Source: an uncultured Pelagibacteraceae bacterium (GTDB lineage Bacteria; Pseudomonadota; Alphaproteobacteria; Pelagibacterales; Pelagibacteraceae). Taken from it: a stretch of 43,808 nucleotides of DNA. Below the pieces are notes generated by a model. That model saw nothing but the letters and a program-made list of their open reading frames with translations. It was not told the origin of the DNA and did no database searches. The stretch lies in contig CACHKE010000010.1 of assembly GCA_902580335.1 (NCBI GenBank), positions 1 through 43,808 on the forward strand. The letters are read 5' to 3'. Position numbers and translations under genes: made by a program. Below are positions 25,113 to 33,645 of this stretch, in pieces (positions within the stretch are counted from its first letter, which is position 1; every line of letters starts with the position of its first letter).

Positions 25113-26114
25113 GTGTCAGACCAATTTAAAGCATTAGTTTTAAATCAAGAAGGTGACAACTTTACAAGAGAAGTAAAATCATTAGACAAAAGTTTTTTAA
25201 AACATGGTGATGTAACTATCAAAGTTGATTATTCAGATCTTAATTTTAAAGATGGAATGATTTTAAAAAATGGTGGAAGGCTAGTAAAAGAGTTTCCGCA
25301 TATACCTGGCATAGATTTATCTGGAACTGTTTTAGAAAGTGAAAATTCAAAATTTAAGTCAGGAGATGAAGTAATTTTAACTGGTTTTAGAGTTGGGGAA
25401 ATTTTTTATGGTGGATATTCTCAAATAGCAAAAGTTAATGGTGACTTCTTAGTAAAGAAACCAAGTGATTTGACAACTAAACAGGCAATGATTTTAGGGA
25501 CTGCGGGTTTTACATCTTTAATGGCAGCATTTGCAATAAAAGCTCGAGAAGAAATATTACTTGGTGCAAAAGTAAATGATGTCTTAGTTACAGGTGCAAC
25601 TGGTGGAGTTGGAAGTATTGCGGTTATGATATTAAATAAGATGGGATACAATGTTACTGCGGTCTCAGGAAAAGATTCTAAAGCGGATTACTTAAAATCA
25701 TTAGGTGCTAAAAGTGTTATAAATCGTACTGAATTTGATAAAGATCCAAAACTTATAGATAAAGGTTTATGGGATGGAGTAGTCGACACCGTCGGTGGTA
25801 AAATTTTAGCTAATGCGATTGTTCAAACTAATTCAAATGGGATTATTGCAGTATGTGGTAATGCAAGTACAAATGAATTAAATACTAATGTAATTCCTTT
25901 CATGTTACGAGGAATAAAACTTTGGGGAATGGACTCAGCTAATTGTAGCATCAAAAGAAGAGAATTTATTTGGGGAGAGGCTGCAAAATTAATCGATTTC
26001 AACTTAATAGAAAAATCTATTCAAACTGTTAGCTTGGAGGAGTTAATTGAAACTTATCCTAAAATATTAAAGGGCGAAATTTCTGGAAGAGTTTTAGTTG
26101 ATTTAAATAAATAA
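25113..26114 (+). CDS. acuI: Acryloyl-CoA reductase, MDR-family (AcuI/YhdH type)
   Basis: NADPH-dependent reduction of acryloyl-CoA to propionyl-CoA, used to detoxify acrylate from DMSP. 333 aa, starting at GTG (25113). The YhdH/AcuI signature is YSDLNFKDGMILKNGG near residue 40, FPHIPGIDLSGTV near 62, and the NADPH-binding GATGGVGSIA near 156, followed by GKDSKADYLKSLGA. Other YhdH-like quinone reductases cannot be excluded by sequence alone. The stop overlaps the LysR start by one nucleotide. Confidence 0.88.
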   Translation: MSDQFKALVLNQEGDNFTREVKSLDKSFLKHGDVTIKVDYSDLNFKDGMILKNGGRLVKEFPHIPGIDLSGTVLESENSKFKSGDEVILTGFRVGEIFYGGYSQIAKVNGDFLVKKPSDLTTKQAMILGTAGFTSLMAAFAIKAREEILLGAKVNDVLVTGATGGVGSIAVMILNKMGYNVTAVSGKDSKADYLKSLGAKSVINRTEFDKDPKLIDKGLWDGVVDTVGGKILANAIVQTNSNGIIAVCGNASTNELNTNVIPFMLRGIKLWGMDSANCSIKRREFIWGEAAKLIDFNLIEKSIQTVSLEELIETYPKILKGEISGRVLVDLNK

Positions 26115-27004
26115 TGGACTGGGATAAACTTAAAATTTTTCATGCAGTAGCAGAAGCAGGAAGTTTTACTAATGCAACTATAAATTTAAATCTTAGTCAA
26201 TCAGCAATAAGTAGACAAATTCAATCTTTGGAACAAGATCTAAAAGTTCAATTATTTGAAAGACACGCAAGAGGTCTTACGCTCACCGAAAATGGAGAGT
26301 ATGTATTTAAAACTGCTCACGAAGTTATAAGCAAACTTAAAGAAGTGGAAACTTCACTAGGAGATCAAAAAAATAAACCAACAGGAAAATTGACAATCAC
26401 AACAGTTAGAAGTTTTGGAACTCATTGGTTAACACCTAGAATTGAGGAATTTATGCGGTTAAATCCCGAGGTTGAAATAGAATTGATTTTTGAGGATAAA
26501 GAGTTGGACTTGAGCACAAGACAAGCTGATATTGGTATCTTTATGAGAAGACCCAAACAATTAAATTATATTCAAAAAAAGCTTATAGATCTAAAATATT
26601 ATATTTATGGGTCTAACAAATATTTAGAAAAATATGGTATGCCAAAAACAGTGAGTGACTTAAATAAACACAAATTCATATCATTTGGCAAAGGAGCACC
26701 TTCACCAGTTTATAATCCAGAATGGGCATTAAAATTAGGAATGCATGACGGAAAAAAAAGAAAACCTATAATGAAGGTAAATAGTGTTATGGGACTTTTA
26801 CTAGCAGTGGAGTCTGGAGTAGGTTTAGCAGCACTGCCTGAATATTTAGTAAGTAATTCGACCAATATTATTAAAGTTTTACCTAAATCTGAGGGACCAA
26901 TCACAGAGGCACACTTCGTTTATCCACAATCTTTAAAAAACACAGCCAGAGTTCAGGCTTTTAGGAACTTTTTGTTCAGCAAAATAGGCGACTGGAAGTC
27001 TTAG
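26114..27004 (+). CDS. LysR-family transcriptional regulator
   Basis: 296-aa LysR regulator. The N-terminal winged HTH reads AVAEAGSFTNATINLNLS then QSAISRQIQSLEQDLKV (residues 10-45), and the substrate-binding domain starts near residue 90 (GKLTITTVRSFGTHWLTP). It starts at a TAATG overlap with acuI, so it is cotranscribed with acuI and probably folE, unlike the usual divergent arrangement. Its ligand and targets are unknown; acuI or acrylate control is the simplest guess. The Fur-type box for the iron operon begins 24 nt after its stop. Confidence 0.92.
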   Translation: MDWDKLKIFHAVAEAGSFTNATINLNLSQSAISRQIQSLEQDLKVQLFERHARGLTLTENGEYVFKTAHEVISKLKEVETSLGDQKNKPTGKLTITTVRSFGTHWLTPRIEEFMRLNPEVEIELIFEDKELDLSTRQADIGIFMRRPKQLNYIQKKLIDLKYYIYGSNKYLEKYGMPKTVSDLNKHKFISFGKGAPSPVYNPEWALKLGMHDGKKRKPIMKVNSVMGLLLAVESGVGLAALPEYLVSNSTNIIKVLPKSEGPITEAHFVYPQSLKNTARVQAFRNFLFSKIGDWKS

Positions 27005-27027
27005 TTAGCCTGCGACATCTTTGCGAT

Positions 27028-27064
27028 TGATAATCATTCTCAATGAGAATAGTTCTCATTCTCA
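27028..27064 (+). promoter_or_regulatory. Overlapping Fur-type operator array upstream of iron uptake genes
   Basis: Three overlapping dyads are visible: TGATAATCATTCTCA (27028-27042, 7-1-7 with one mismatch), ATTCTCAATGAGAAT (27036-27050, a perfect 7-1-7 repeat), and AATGAGAATAGTTCTCATT (27042-27060, perfect 8-bp arms around TAG). A further ATTCTCA half-site follows (27058-27064). The NATGAGAAT units resemble the Fur/iron-box consensus. The array lies 30 nt upstream of the ferric-ion binding protein start, as expected for an iron-responsive operator; which regulator (Fur, RirA or Irr) is not determined. Confidence 0.82.
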
Positions 27065-27093
27065 ATTAAATCATGCGGAAGAATGGAGAAATA

Positions 27094-28122
27094 ATGAAAA
27101 AAATATCAATTTTTGCATTGATAGCATCTTTATTTGTCTCATCAGTTGTGATGGCAAATGAGGTGAATGTTTTTAATGCAAGACATTATAAAGCAGATGG
27201 TGAGCTTTATTCTAAGTTTACAAATATGACTGGAATTAAAGTCAATTTGATAAACGGAAAATCAGGTGCTTTAGAAAAAAGAATTCTAAGTGAGGGTGCT
27301 GATTCTTCTGCTGACTTATATATTACAGCTGATGCTGGAAGATGTGGAGCGATGGATGCAAAAGGTGCACTTCAAAGTGGTTTAACATCAGCAGCAATCA
27401 AAGATGCTGTACCAAAAACTTTTAGAACTAATAAATGGGTTGGAATAGCTAAGAGAGCTAGAATAATTTATTATTCGCCGGAGAGAGTTACAGGTGCAGA
27501 ATTATCTGGAATGACTTATGAAGGTTTAGCTGATCCTAAGTGGAAAGGTAGATTAGTAATTAGAAAATCTAGCAATATTTATAATAAATCTTTAGTAGCA
27601 TCATTAATTAAAAATAATGGAAAAAAAGCTACAGCTGAATGGGCTGAAGGAGTTGTTGCAAATATGGCAAGAACACCTACAGGTAATGATAGAGCTCAAA
27701 TTATGGCAGTCGCAGCAGGAGAAGCTGATATTGCTGTAGCTAATACTTATTATCTAGCACTTATGTTGTCTGGTAAAAAAGGTGCAGAGCAACAAGAAGC
27801 AGCTAAGAAAGTTAAAGCTTTCTTCCCTAATCAAAATGATAGAGGAACACACATGAATGTTAGTTGTGCAGCTTTAGTCAAAGGTGCTCCTAATAAAGCT
27901 AACGCTATCAAGCTTGTAGAGTTTTTACTGACTCCTCAATCTCAAGAGCATTTTACTAACAACACTTTTGAGTTTCCGATGATTAACGGTGTTTCACCAA
28001 GTCCATTAGTAGTAAATAACTTAGGATTAGATTTCAAACAAGATATGAAAACTAAGTTAGCTTCTTATGGAAAAAATCAGGCTGCTGCAGTAGAAGTAAT
28101 GACTGCCGCTGGTTGGAAGTAA
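27094..28122 (+). CDS. fbpA: Ferric-iron ABC transporter periplasmic binding protein
   Basis: Periplasmic Fe(III)-binding lipoprotein-less protein of the FbpA/FutA type, 342 aa. I start at ATG 27094 with GGAG 6 nt upstream; an ATG at 27073 would add seven residues before the signal peptide. The signal peptide is residues 1-21, with cleavage after VVMA. Features are VNVFNARHYKADGELY near residue 26 (first Tyr ligand), RARIIYYSPERV near 127 and IAVANTYYLALMLSG near 220, matching the conserved iron-binding tyrosine pair. The operator array just upstream and the permease and ATPase downstream support iron uptake. Confidence 0.94.
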   Translation: MKKISIFALIASLFVSSVVMANEVNVFNARHYKADGELYSKFTNMTGIKVNLINGKSGALEKRILSEGADSSADLYITADAGRCGAMDAKGALQSGLTSAAIKDAVPKTFRTNKWVGIAKRARIIYYSPERVTGAELSGMTYEGLADPKWKGRLVIRKSSNIYNKSLVASLIKNNGKKATAEWAEGVVANMARTPTGNDRAQIMAVAAGEADIAVANTYYLALMLSGKKGAEQQEAAKKVKAFFPNQNDRGTHMNVSCAALVKGAPNKANAIKLVEFLLTPQSQEHFTNNTFEFPMINGVSPSPLVVNNLGLDFKQDMKTKLASYGKNQAAAVEVMTAAGWK

Positions 28123-28124
28123 CA

Positions 28125-28295
28125 ATGAAACAAGAAAAAAAATTTATTTCAGAGATTGATTTAAATAAATCTTCCAAGGCATGTTCCCCATGTATTATGG
28201 AGTGTAAAAAAATCGATCAAAGAATAAATAAAAGAAAACTAGAAGAAATCGAACCTAAGGAAGTTCCGCATCTCCTTAAAGTTTTTGATTTCTAA
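28125..28295 (+). CDS. Small cysteine-motif protein in the iron operon, 56 aa
   Basis: 56-codon ORF starting 2 nt after the binding-protein stop. It is soluble and charged, with a CxxCxxxC motif (ACSPCIMEC, Cys20, Cys23 and Cys27) that recalls the first half of DUF1289 (SPCI..C) but lacks the second CxGC knuckle. It could bind iron or zinc. Position between the binding protein and the transporter genes suggests a role in iron handling, but this is inference. A frame open 12 nt further upstream lacks support. Confidence 0.62.
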   Translation: MKQEKKFISEIDLNKSSKACSPCIMECKKIDQRINKRKLEEIEPKEVPHLLKVFDF

Positions 28296-28307
28296 TTTTT
28301 CTTTCCG

Positions 28308-28341
28308 GTGTCCATCGTAAATGTAGATTTATGGTGGACAC
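28308..28341 (+). repeat. 15-bp hairpin between the iron binding protein and permease genes
   Basis: Left arm GTGTCCATCGTAAAT, loop GTAG, right arm ATTTATGGTGGACAC: 15 pairs with two G-U wobbles when read as RNA. No T-tract follows on the plus strand, so it is not a standard terminator. It sits 12 nt after the small gene's stop and 68 nt before the permease ATG, where a processing or stability hairpin would let the binding protein be made in excess of the permease. Confidence 0.6.
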
Positions 28342-28409
28342 TAAATTTGAAATACTTAATAAACATTAATTACTTTTCTAAAAAAAATTAATATAATATA
28401 AAATTTTAA

Positions 28410-30035
28410 ATGCATAAATTTTTTAACATATGGTTTTTTCTCTCATTATTGATTTCAATATTTGTCATAATTCCAATAATTACCGTATTTACAAGTTTTT
28501 TTGAAGAAACTTCAAATTATTATGAACTTTTAAAAAATACATTTTTAATTGAGTACATTTTTAATTCATCAGTATTACTAATATGTGTTCTTATTTTAAC
28601 ATTTATTATAGGTACTAGCTCAGCCTATTTGGTATCTTTTTTTGATTTTCCATTTTCTAACTTTTTTAAATGGGCATTGATATTATCTTTTGCAGTACCA
28701 CCTTATATTTATGCATATTCGTTAACTGCTTTTTTTGAAAATTATGGCACCGCATATACAATTTTAAAAAATCTTTTTGGAGAAGGAAATTATAATCAAC
28801 ACATTCCTAAATTTGATGGAATGTTTGGTGCAATATTATCTATCTCTTTCTCTTTATTTGCCTATGTTTACATACTAGCGAGGGCTTCATTTTTATATCA
28901 ATCTCAAAGTTTAATTGATTTAGGAAAAAACTTAGGTTTTTCAAAATTTAAATCTTTCTATAAAATAGTACTTCCTGCCGCTCGGCCTGCAATAGTTGCT
29001 GGACTATCTTTAGTTGCGATGGAAACTTTAGCAGAATTTGGTGCAGTTGATTTTTTTTCGATTAATACACTCACAACCGGAATTTATAACTCGTGGATAG
29101 CTTTTGATGATTTAGCTTTTGCGAATAGAATATCCTTTTTTTTATTATTATTCATATTTGCATTGTTTATTTTGGAGAATTTTTCTAGAAAAAACGCAAG
29201 GTATCATTTTAATTCCCGAGGAGGGTTTAAACAAAAGGAAAAGATTAAACTTAATGGAAATAAATCTTTATATGCATTTTCGTATTGTTTTTTAGTATTC
29301 TTTTTTAGTTTTTTATTTCCCTTACTCCAAATGATGTATTGGACAGTCAAATTTCCAGAAAATTTATTTGATTTAGAAATTTTTGAACTTTTAATAAATA
29401 CTCTTTACATTGTTTTATTGTCTAGCTTTGTTTTAATTTTATTCTCATTAATATCTAATTATGGAAATAGAGTTTCTAAAAATAAAATCTTAAATGTTTT
29501 ATCAACTTTATCTATTTCGGGTTACGCAATTCCAGGGGTTATTTTAGCTATTGCATTTATAAGTTTTATTGCATGGCTTGATAATAGCATAATTAAATCT
29601 TTGGGATTTGACTCTATCAAGAAAGTTTTTATTGGTTCTATTTTAGGATTAGTATTAGTTTATTTTGTAAGATTTTACTCTTTAGCATTTAATGGAATAA
29701 AATCAGGATATGAAAAAATAAATATATCTGTTGATGAAAGTGCATACTTACTTGGTTACTCAAAAAGAAAGACCTTTATGAATATTCACATTCCTTTCTT
29801 AAGAAATTCCTTATTATTTATAATTATTTTAATTTCATTAGAGATAATTAGAGAATTACCTATAACATTAATCTTAAGACCTTTTAATTTTGAAACTTTT
29901 GCAACTACAGCATATGTTTCTGCTTCAGAGGATTTATTAGAGGCAGCTGCTGCACCTTCTTTATTCTTGATATTAATTGCATCTTTATTCATTATAATTA
30001 GTTCAAAATATATTTTAAGAGAAAACAATGAGTAA
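28410..30035 (+). CDS. fbpB: Ferric-iron ABC transporter permease
   Basis: 541-aa fused double-domain permease of the FbpB type with about twelve membrane segments in two halves. Each half carries the binding-protein-dependent transport loop: FYKIVLPAARPAIVAGLSLVAMETLAEFGAVDFF near residue 186, and FMNIHIPFLRNSLLFIIILISLEIIRELPITLIL near 455. The EAA loops contact the ATPase encoded next, whose start overlaps by 8 nt (ATGAGTAA). The -10-like TATAAT at 28392-28397 is a weak hint of an internal promoter. Confidence 0.92.
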   Translation: MHKFFNIWFFLSLLISIFVIIPIITVFTSFFEETSNYYELLKNTFLIEYIFNSSVLLICVLILTFIIGTSSAYLVSFFDFPFSNFFKWALILSFAVPPYIYAYSLTAFFENYGTAYTILKNLFGEGNYNQHIPKFDGMFGAILSISFSLFAYVYILARASFLYQSQSLIDLGKNLGFSKFKSFYKIVLPAARPAIVAGLSLVAMETLAEFGAVDFFSINTLTTGIYNSWIAFDDLAFANRISFFLLLFIFALFILENFSRKNARYHFNSRGGFKQKEKIKLNGNKSLYAFSYCFLVFFFSFLFPLLQMMYWTVKFPENLFDLEIFELLINTLYIVLLSSFVLILFSLISNYGNRVSKNKILNVLSTLSISGYAIPGVILAIAFISFIAWLDNSIIKSLGFDSIKKVFIGSILGLVLVYFVRFYSLAFNGIKSGYEKINISVDESAYLLGYSKRKTFMNIHIPFLRNSLLFIIILISLEIIRELPITLILRPFNFETFATTAYVSASEDLLEAAAAPSLFLILIASLFIIISSKYILRENNE

Positions 30036-31089
30036 AAATTTTTTTGAAGTAAAAAATGTTGATTTTAAAGTTGGAGGCAAGACAAAAGTAGCTAATGTGT
30101 CTTTTGCCATTGAAAATGAGGGAGATATTATATGTCTACTAGGTCCATCAGGAATTGGCAAAACTACAATTTTAAGAACAATTGCTGGATTAGAAAAAAT
30201 TGAAAGTGGAACAATAGAGTTAAGAGGAAATGTATTATCTTCAAATCAAATAAATGTTGAGCCTGAAAACAGAAATATATCACTTGCTTTTCAAGAAAAC
30301 AGTTTATTCCCACATTATACGGTAGAAAAAAATATATTATTAGGCGCCGATAGAAACAAAGATAAAAAAGATAAAAATGTAAACTTTCAAGAAATTATTG
30401 ATCTACTCGATATCTCTTTTATTTTAAATAAATTTCCACATGAAATTAGCGCTGGAGAAGCTCAAAGAGCTTCACTCGCGAGATCTTTAATCACTAATCC
30501 AGACCTACTATTATTAGATGAACCATTATCAAATGTTGATCAAAGTTTTAAAGAAGAAATACAGGAAAAATTAAAAAAAATATTAAAGAGTTCAAAAATA
30601 ACTACAATAATTGTAACTCATGACTCTTATGAAGCATTTTATTTAGGATCAAAATGTGGAATTATTTTAAATCAGGAACTCAAACAATTTGATGATCCAT
30701 ATAATGTTTATCATTTACCCAACTCAATAGAGGTAGTTAATTTTTTAAATAGAGGCATCCTAATTCCTGCAGAGGTTACAAGTCCTAAAAGTTTAGAAAA
30801 TAAAGATCTTGGAACAATTACGGGTAATTTTAATAAACCTTTTCCAATAGGATCAAAAGTAAAACTTTTGGTTCAACCAGAGGACTTGCATCATGATGAC
30901 CAAAGTAATTTAAAGTTTGAAGTTATAGATAGAAAGTTTAGGGGCACAAATTTTATCTACACTCTTAAAACACCAAGTAATTTATTAATTCCAGTTTTTG
31001 TTCACTCTCATCATATTCACCAACACGAGGAGAATGAAAAATTTGGCATAAAAAGACCAATTCATATTGATCATATTGTTTGCTTCTAA
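30028..31089 (+). CDS. fbpC: Ferric-iron ABC transporter ATP-binding protein
   Basis: 353-aa ATPase. Walker A is GPSGIGKTT near residue 38, the Q-loop is LAFQENSLFPHYTV near residue 86, the signature reads ISAGEAQRASLARSL near 140 (ISAGE replaces the usual LSGGQ), Walker B is LLLLDEPLSNVD near 160, and the H-loop is IIVTHDSYEAF near 193. A C-terminal TOBE-like regulatory part follows. It overlaps the permease by 8 nt, completing a binding protein-permease-ATPase set. Confidence 0.93.
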   Translation: MSKNFFEVKNVDFKVGGKTKVANVSFAIENEGDIICLLGPSGIGKTTILRTIAGLEKIESGTIELRGNVLSSNQINVEPENRNISLAFQENSLFPHYTVEKNILLGADRNKDKKDKNVNFQEIIDLLDISFILNKFPHEISAGEAQRASLARSLITNPDLLLLDEPLSNVDQSFKEEIQEKLKKILKSSKITTIIVTHDSYEAFYLGSKCGIILNQELKQFDDPYNVYHLPNSIEVVNFLNRGILIPAEVTSPKSLENKDLGTITGNFNKPFPIGSKVKLLVQPEDLHHDDQSNLKFEVIDRKFRGTNFIYTLKTPSNLLIPVFVHSHHIHQHEENEKFGIKRPIHIDHIVCF

Positions 31090-31104
31090 TAAAAACTCTC
31101 TAAA

Positions 31105-31800
31105 ATGAATAATAAATTTAGAGTTTTTTTAAAGGGTATTTTTGATGTTAGCCCACTGATGATTCCAGTTGTTCCATTTGGTTTAATATTTGGGGTTCTT
31201 TCAATCGATATTGGATTTAGCCCAATAGAAACAATGGGAATGTCATTAATAGTCTTTGGTGGTGCTTCACAAATTGTTTTACTCCAATTATTTTCAGGAG
31301 GCGCCTCATCTTTAGTTATAATAAGTTCAGTTGGAGCAGTGAACTCAAGGCATCTTTTGTATGGAGCCGTTGTTTCTGAGCATTTATCAGATTTAAAACT
31401 TGTTTGGAAAATTGTAATCTCATATTTTTTAGTTGATCAAGCTTTCGCAAGATCAAATGAATATTTTAAAAAAAATAAAGATAAAGATAAATATTTTCAT
31501 TTATTTGGTGGTGGTATTACTTGTTGGGTTATTTGGCAGACAACCACTTTTTTAGGAATTGTTTTAGGAGCTTTTATTCCTGAAAAACTAGGCTTAAGTT
31601 TTGCTGTACCGTTAACTTTTTTAGCATTATTGGTTAATGATTTTAGGAAATTAATAAATGTGATTGTGATAATTATTTCAGGGTTAGTGGCAACGTTTGG
31701 ATTTAATTATGTTCCTTATAAAGCATATGTAATTGTTGCTGGAGTAACTGCTTTACTGACAGCAGCAATTTTAACTAAGTTGAATAAAAAAAATGAGTAA
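31105..31800 (+). CDS. azlC: AzlC-family amino-acid exporter large subunit
   Basis: 231-aa inner-membrane protein with the AzlC start (SPLMIPVVPFGLIFGVLSID) and the conserved VFGGASQIVLLQLFSGGASS and NSRHLLYGAVVSEHL segments. AzlCD pairs export branched-chain amino acids or related compounds. It overlaps azlD by 8 nt and begins 15 nt after fbpC, so it may share the iron-operon transcript, although no functional link is apparent. Confidence 0.9.
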   Translation: MNNKFRVFLKGIFDVSPLMIPVVPFGLIFGVLSIDIGFSPIETMGMSLIVFGGASQIVLLQLFSGGASSLVIISSVGAVNSRHLLYGAVVSEHLSDLKLVWKIVISYFLVDQAFARSNEYFKKNKDKDKYFHLFGGGITCWVIWQTTTFLGIVLGAFIPEKLGLSFAVPLTFLALLVNDFRKLINVIVIIISGLVATFGFNYVPYKAYVIVAGVTALLTAAILTKLNKKNE

Positions 31801-32107
31801 CTGGCTATTAATTATATACTGTGGTTTGATAACTTTTTTGACAAGGTTTTCAATGATAGCATTATTAAAGAAAGAAATGTTCAATGATAGAATAAGAGAA
31901 ATTCTCTCTTTTGTGCCTTCAGCAATTTTTCCTGCAATTATATTTCCTGCTATTTTTTTGGATAACTCTGGAGATTTCCAATTAGAAAACAATCCAAAAA
32001 TAATGGCAGCAATAATTGCAATGTTAATTGGAATAATAAGTCAAAATATTATTGCGACAATTATCTCAGGGCTTGCCTCTTATTGGTTTTTAATATTTGT
32101 GATATAA
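31793..32107 (+). CDS. azlD: AzlD-family amino-acid exporter small subunit
   Basis: 104-aa membrane protein with three or four helices, matching AzlD: CGLITFLTRFSMIALLKK near the N-terminus, REILSFVPSAIFPAIIFPAIF in the centre. Starts in an ATGAGTAA overlap with azlC. It is needed together with AzlC for export in the characterised pairs. Confidence 0.9.
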   Translation: MSNWLLIIYCGLITFLTRFSMIALLKKEMFNDRIREILSFVPSAIFPAIIFPAIFLDNSGDFQLENNPKIMAAIIAMLIGIISQNIIATIISGLASYWFLIFVI

Positions 32108-32113
32108 ATAAAT

Positions 32114-32503
32114 ATGAAAAAAATTTTTACGTTAATCTTTTGTTTTTTTGCATTGAGTGTCAGCGCAATGGAAAAAGAAACAACTTTCAAAAAAAATTTA
32201 TTTGAACAAGCACAATCAGAGGGAAAAATTGTGATAGTAAGTTCTTGGATAAAATATTGTTCATCTTGTGCAAGTCAAATGAAAGTTTTAAAAGAAGCTA
32301 AAAAAAAAGGTAAACTATCTGATATTAATTTTGATAATATTGAATATTTTTCTTTTGATGTAACTAATAAAGAAATTTCTAATCTGCTAAATATTCAATA
32401 TCAAACTACCTTATTAATTTTTAAAGGAGATAAGGAAGTCTATAGAAGCATAGGTGAGACAACTAAAGATTTAATTTATGAGGCTTTAAAAACTTCAATT
32501 TAA
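32114..32503 (+). CDS. Exported thioredoxin-fold protein
   Basis: 129 aa with a signal peptide (residues 1-18, cleavage after VSA). A thioredoxin-like active site CSSC lies in SSWIKYCSSCASQMKVL near residue 47, followed by FDVTNKEISNLLNIQYQTTLLIFKGDKEV, the cis-proline region here replaced by TTLL. The layout resembles the C-terminal domain of DsbD and small periplasmic thioredoxins, so a periplasmic disulfide role is likely; the missing cis-Pro is unusual. It follows azlD by 6 nt and is convergent with the ETHE1-like gene, 1 nt away. Confidence 0.75.
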   Translation: MKKIFTLIFCFFALSVSAMEKETTFKKNLFEQAQSEGKIVIVSSWIKYCSSCASQMKVLKEAKKKGKLSDINFDNIEYFSFDVTNKEISNLLNIQYQTTLLIFKGDKEVYRSIGETTKDLIYEALKTSI

Positions 32504-32504
32504 A

Positions 32505-33185
32505 TTAAGCACCTAAATTAATGTTTTTCGAAACATTAAAATCAATTTTTTTAGGTTTTTTTAAATTTAAATTATTCATTAACTCAACATATTCATCTAC
32601 ACTATTAACCTGTAACCTTGGATTTTGTTTCTTTTCCTTGCCAATTGTGCTTACTTTTTCTCCTTTATAATCGTGAGCAGGGTATAAAAAAGTTTCATCA
32701 GGAAGTTTAAGTAGTTTATTAAAAATTGAGTTATATGCATCTTTCGAGTCTCCATTTTGAAAATCAGTTCTACCTGTTCCATTTATTAGCAATGTATCAC
32801 CAGAAAAAAGATAATTATCCATCAAAAAACTATAACTATCAGAGGTATGACCTGGAGTGTACATTGCTCTAATTTTTAAATTTTCTAAATTTATATATTC
32901 ATCATCTTTTACCTTAATTTCAACAGCATCGGCCGGAGTATGATCACCCATTATTGTGGAGCATTTAGTAATATCTTTTAATTTTGAAGCACCTGTAACA
33001 TGATCAGCGTGTATATGTGTGTCAATTACTTTTACTAATCTTAAATCTAATTCTTTCAATAAAATTATATAATCACTTACATTTTCTATAACTGGATCAA
33101 TTATCAAAGCCTCTCTTCCTTTAGATGAGGCAATTAAGTATGTGTATGTGCTAGATTTTTGATCAAATAGTTGTTTAAAAATCAT
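32505..33185 (-). CDS. ETHE1-like persulfide dioxygenase (metallo-beta-lactamase fold)
   Basis: 226-aa MBL-fold protein oxidising glutathione persulfide to sulfite in the characterised relatives. The first metal motif is DTHIHADHVTGA near residue 55, then YTPGHTSDSYSFLM near 109, FSGDTLLINGTGRTDFQNG near 127 and LYPAHDYKGE near 162. The GRTDFQ.G and PAHDYxG patterns separate ETHE1-like proteins from glyoxalase II. Its start is 22 nt from the divergent DUF4396 gene, so both promoters must overlap. Confidence 0.9.
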   Translation of the reverse strand: MIFKQLFDQKSSTYTYLIASSKGREALIIDPVIENVSDYIILLKELDLRLVKVIDTHIHADHVTGASKLKDITKCSTIMGDHTPADAVEIKVKDDEYINLENLKIRAMYTPGHTSDSYSFLMDNYLFSGDTLLINGTGRTDFQNGDSKDAYNSIFNKLLKLPDETFLYPAHDYKGEKVSTIGKEKKQNPRLQVNSVDEYVELMNNLNLKKPKKIDFNVSKNINLGA

Positions 33186-33207
33186 AACTAAATATTATCA
33201 TATATGA

Positions 33208-33645
33208 ATGGAAACCACTACATTTGATTGGTCTTGTTCACATACATGGAAACAAAGTGCCAAAAATACTGCATGGTGTTTGCTTGGATGTTCAATTGGA
33301 GACTTTGGAACAATTTTATTTTTTCAATTAACTAAAATACCCTTCCCGGTTTTAGCCATTATGATATTAGCAATCATAAATGGGTTGATTACAAGTATAA
33401 TTTTAGAAACAATTATTTTAATCCGTCAAAATTTGGAATTTAATAAAGCTTTAAAAACAGCATTAGGGATGAGTTTTATTTCAATGATAAGCATGGAAAC
33501 CACAATGAATTTAACCGATTACTTTTTAACTGGTGGAGCAATATTAACTTGGTGGGTTGTACCTTTAATGCTTATTGTGGGTTTTTTAACACCATGGCCA
33601 TATAATTATTGGAGATTAAAAAAATATGGCATCAGTTGTCATTAA
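33208..33645 (+). CDS. DUF4396 membrane protein
   Basis: 145-aa membrane protein with about four helices. Motifs are WKQSAKNTAWCLLGCSIGDFGTILFFQ near residue 14, a central ILETIILIRQ, SMISMETTMNLTDYFLTGGA and PYNYWRLKKYGISCH at the C-terminus, all typical of DUF4396. Its C- and H-rich ends suggest metal or heme contacts but this is not shown. Function unknown. Confidence 0.85.
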   Translation: METTTFDWSCSHTWKQSAKNTAWCLLGCSIGDFGTILFFQLTKIPFPVLAIMILAIINGLITSIILETIILIRQNLEFNKALKTALGMSFISMISMETTMNLTDYFLTGGAILTWWVVPLMLIVGFLTPWPYNYWRLKKYGISCH

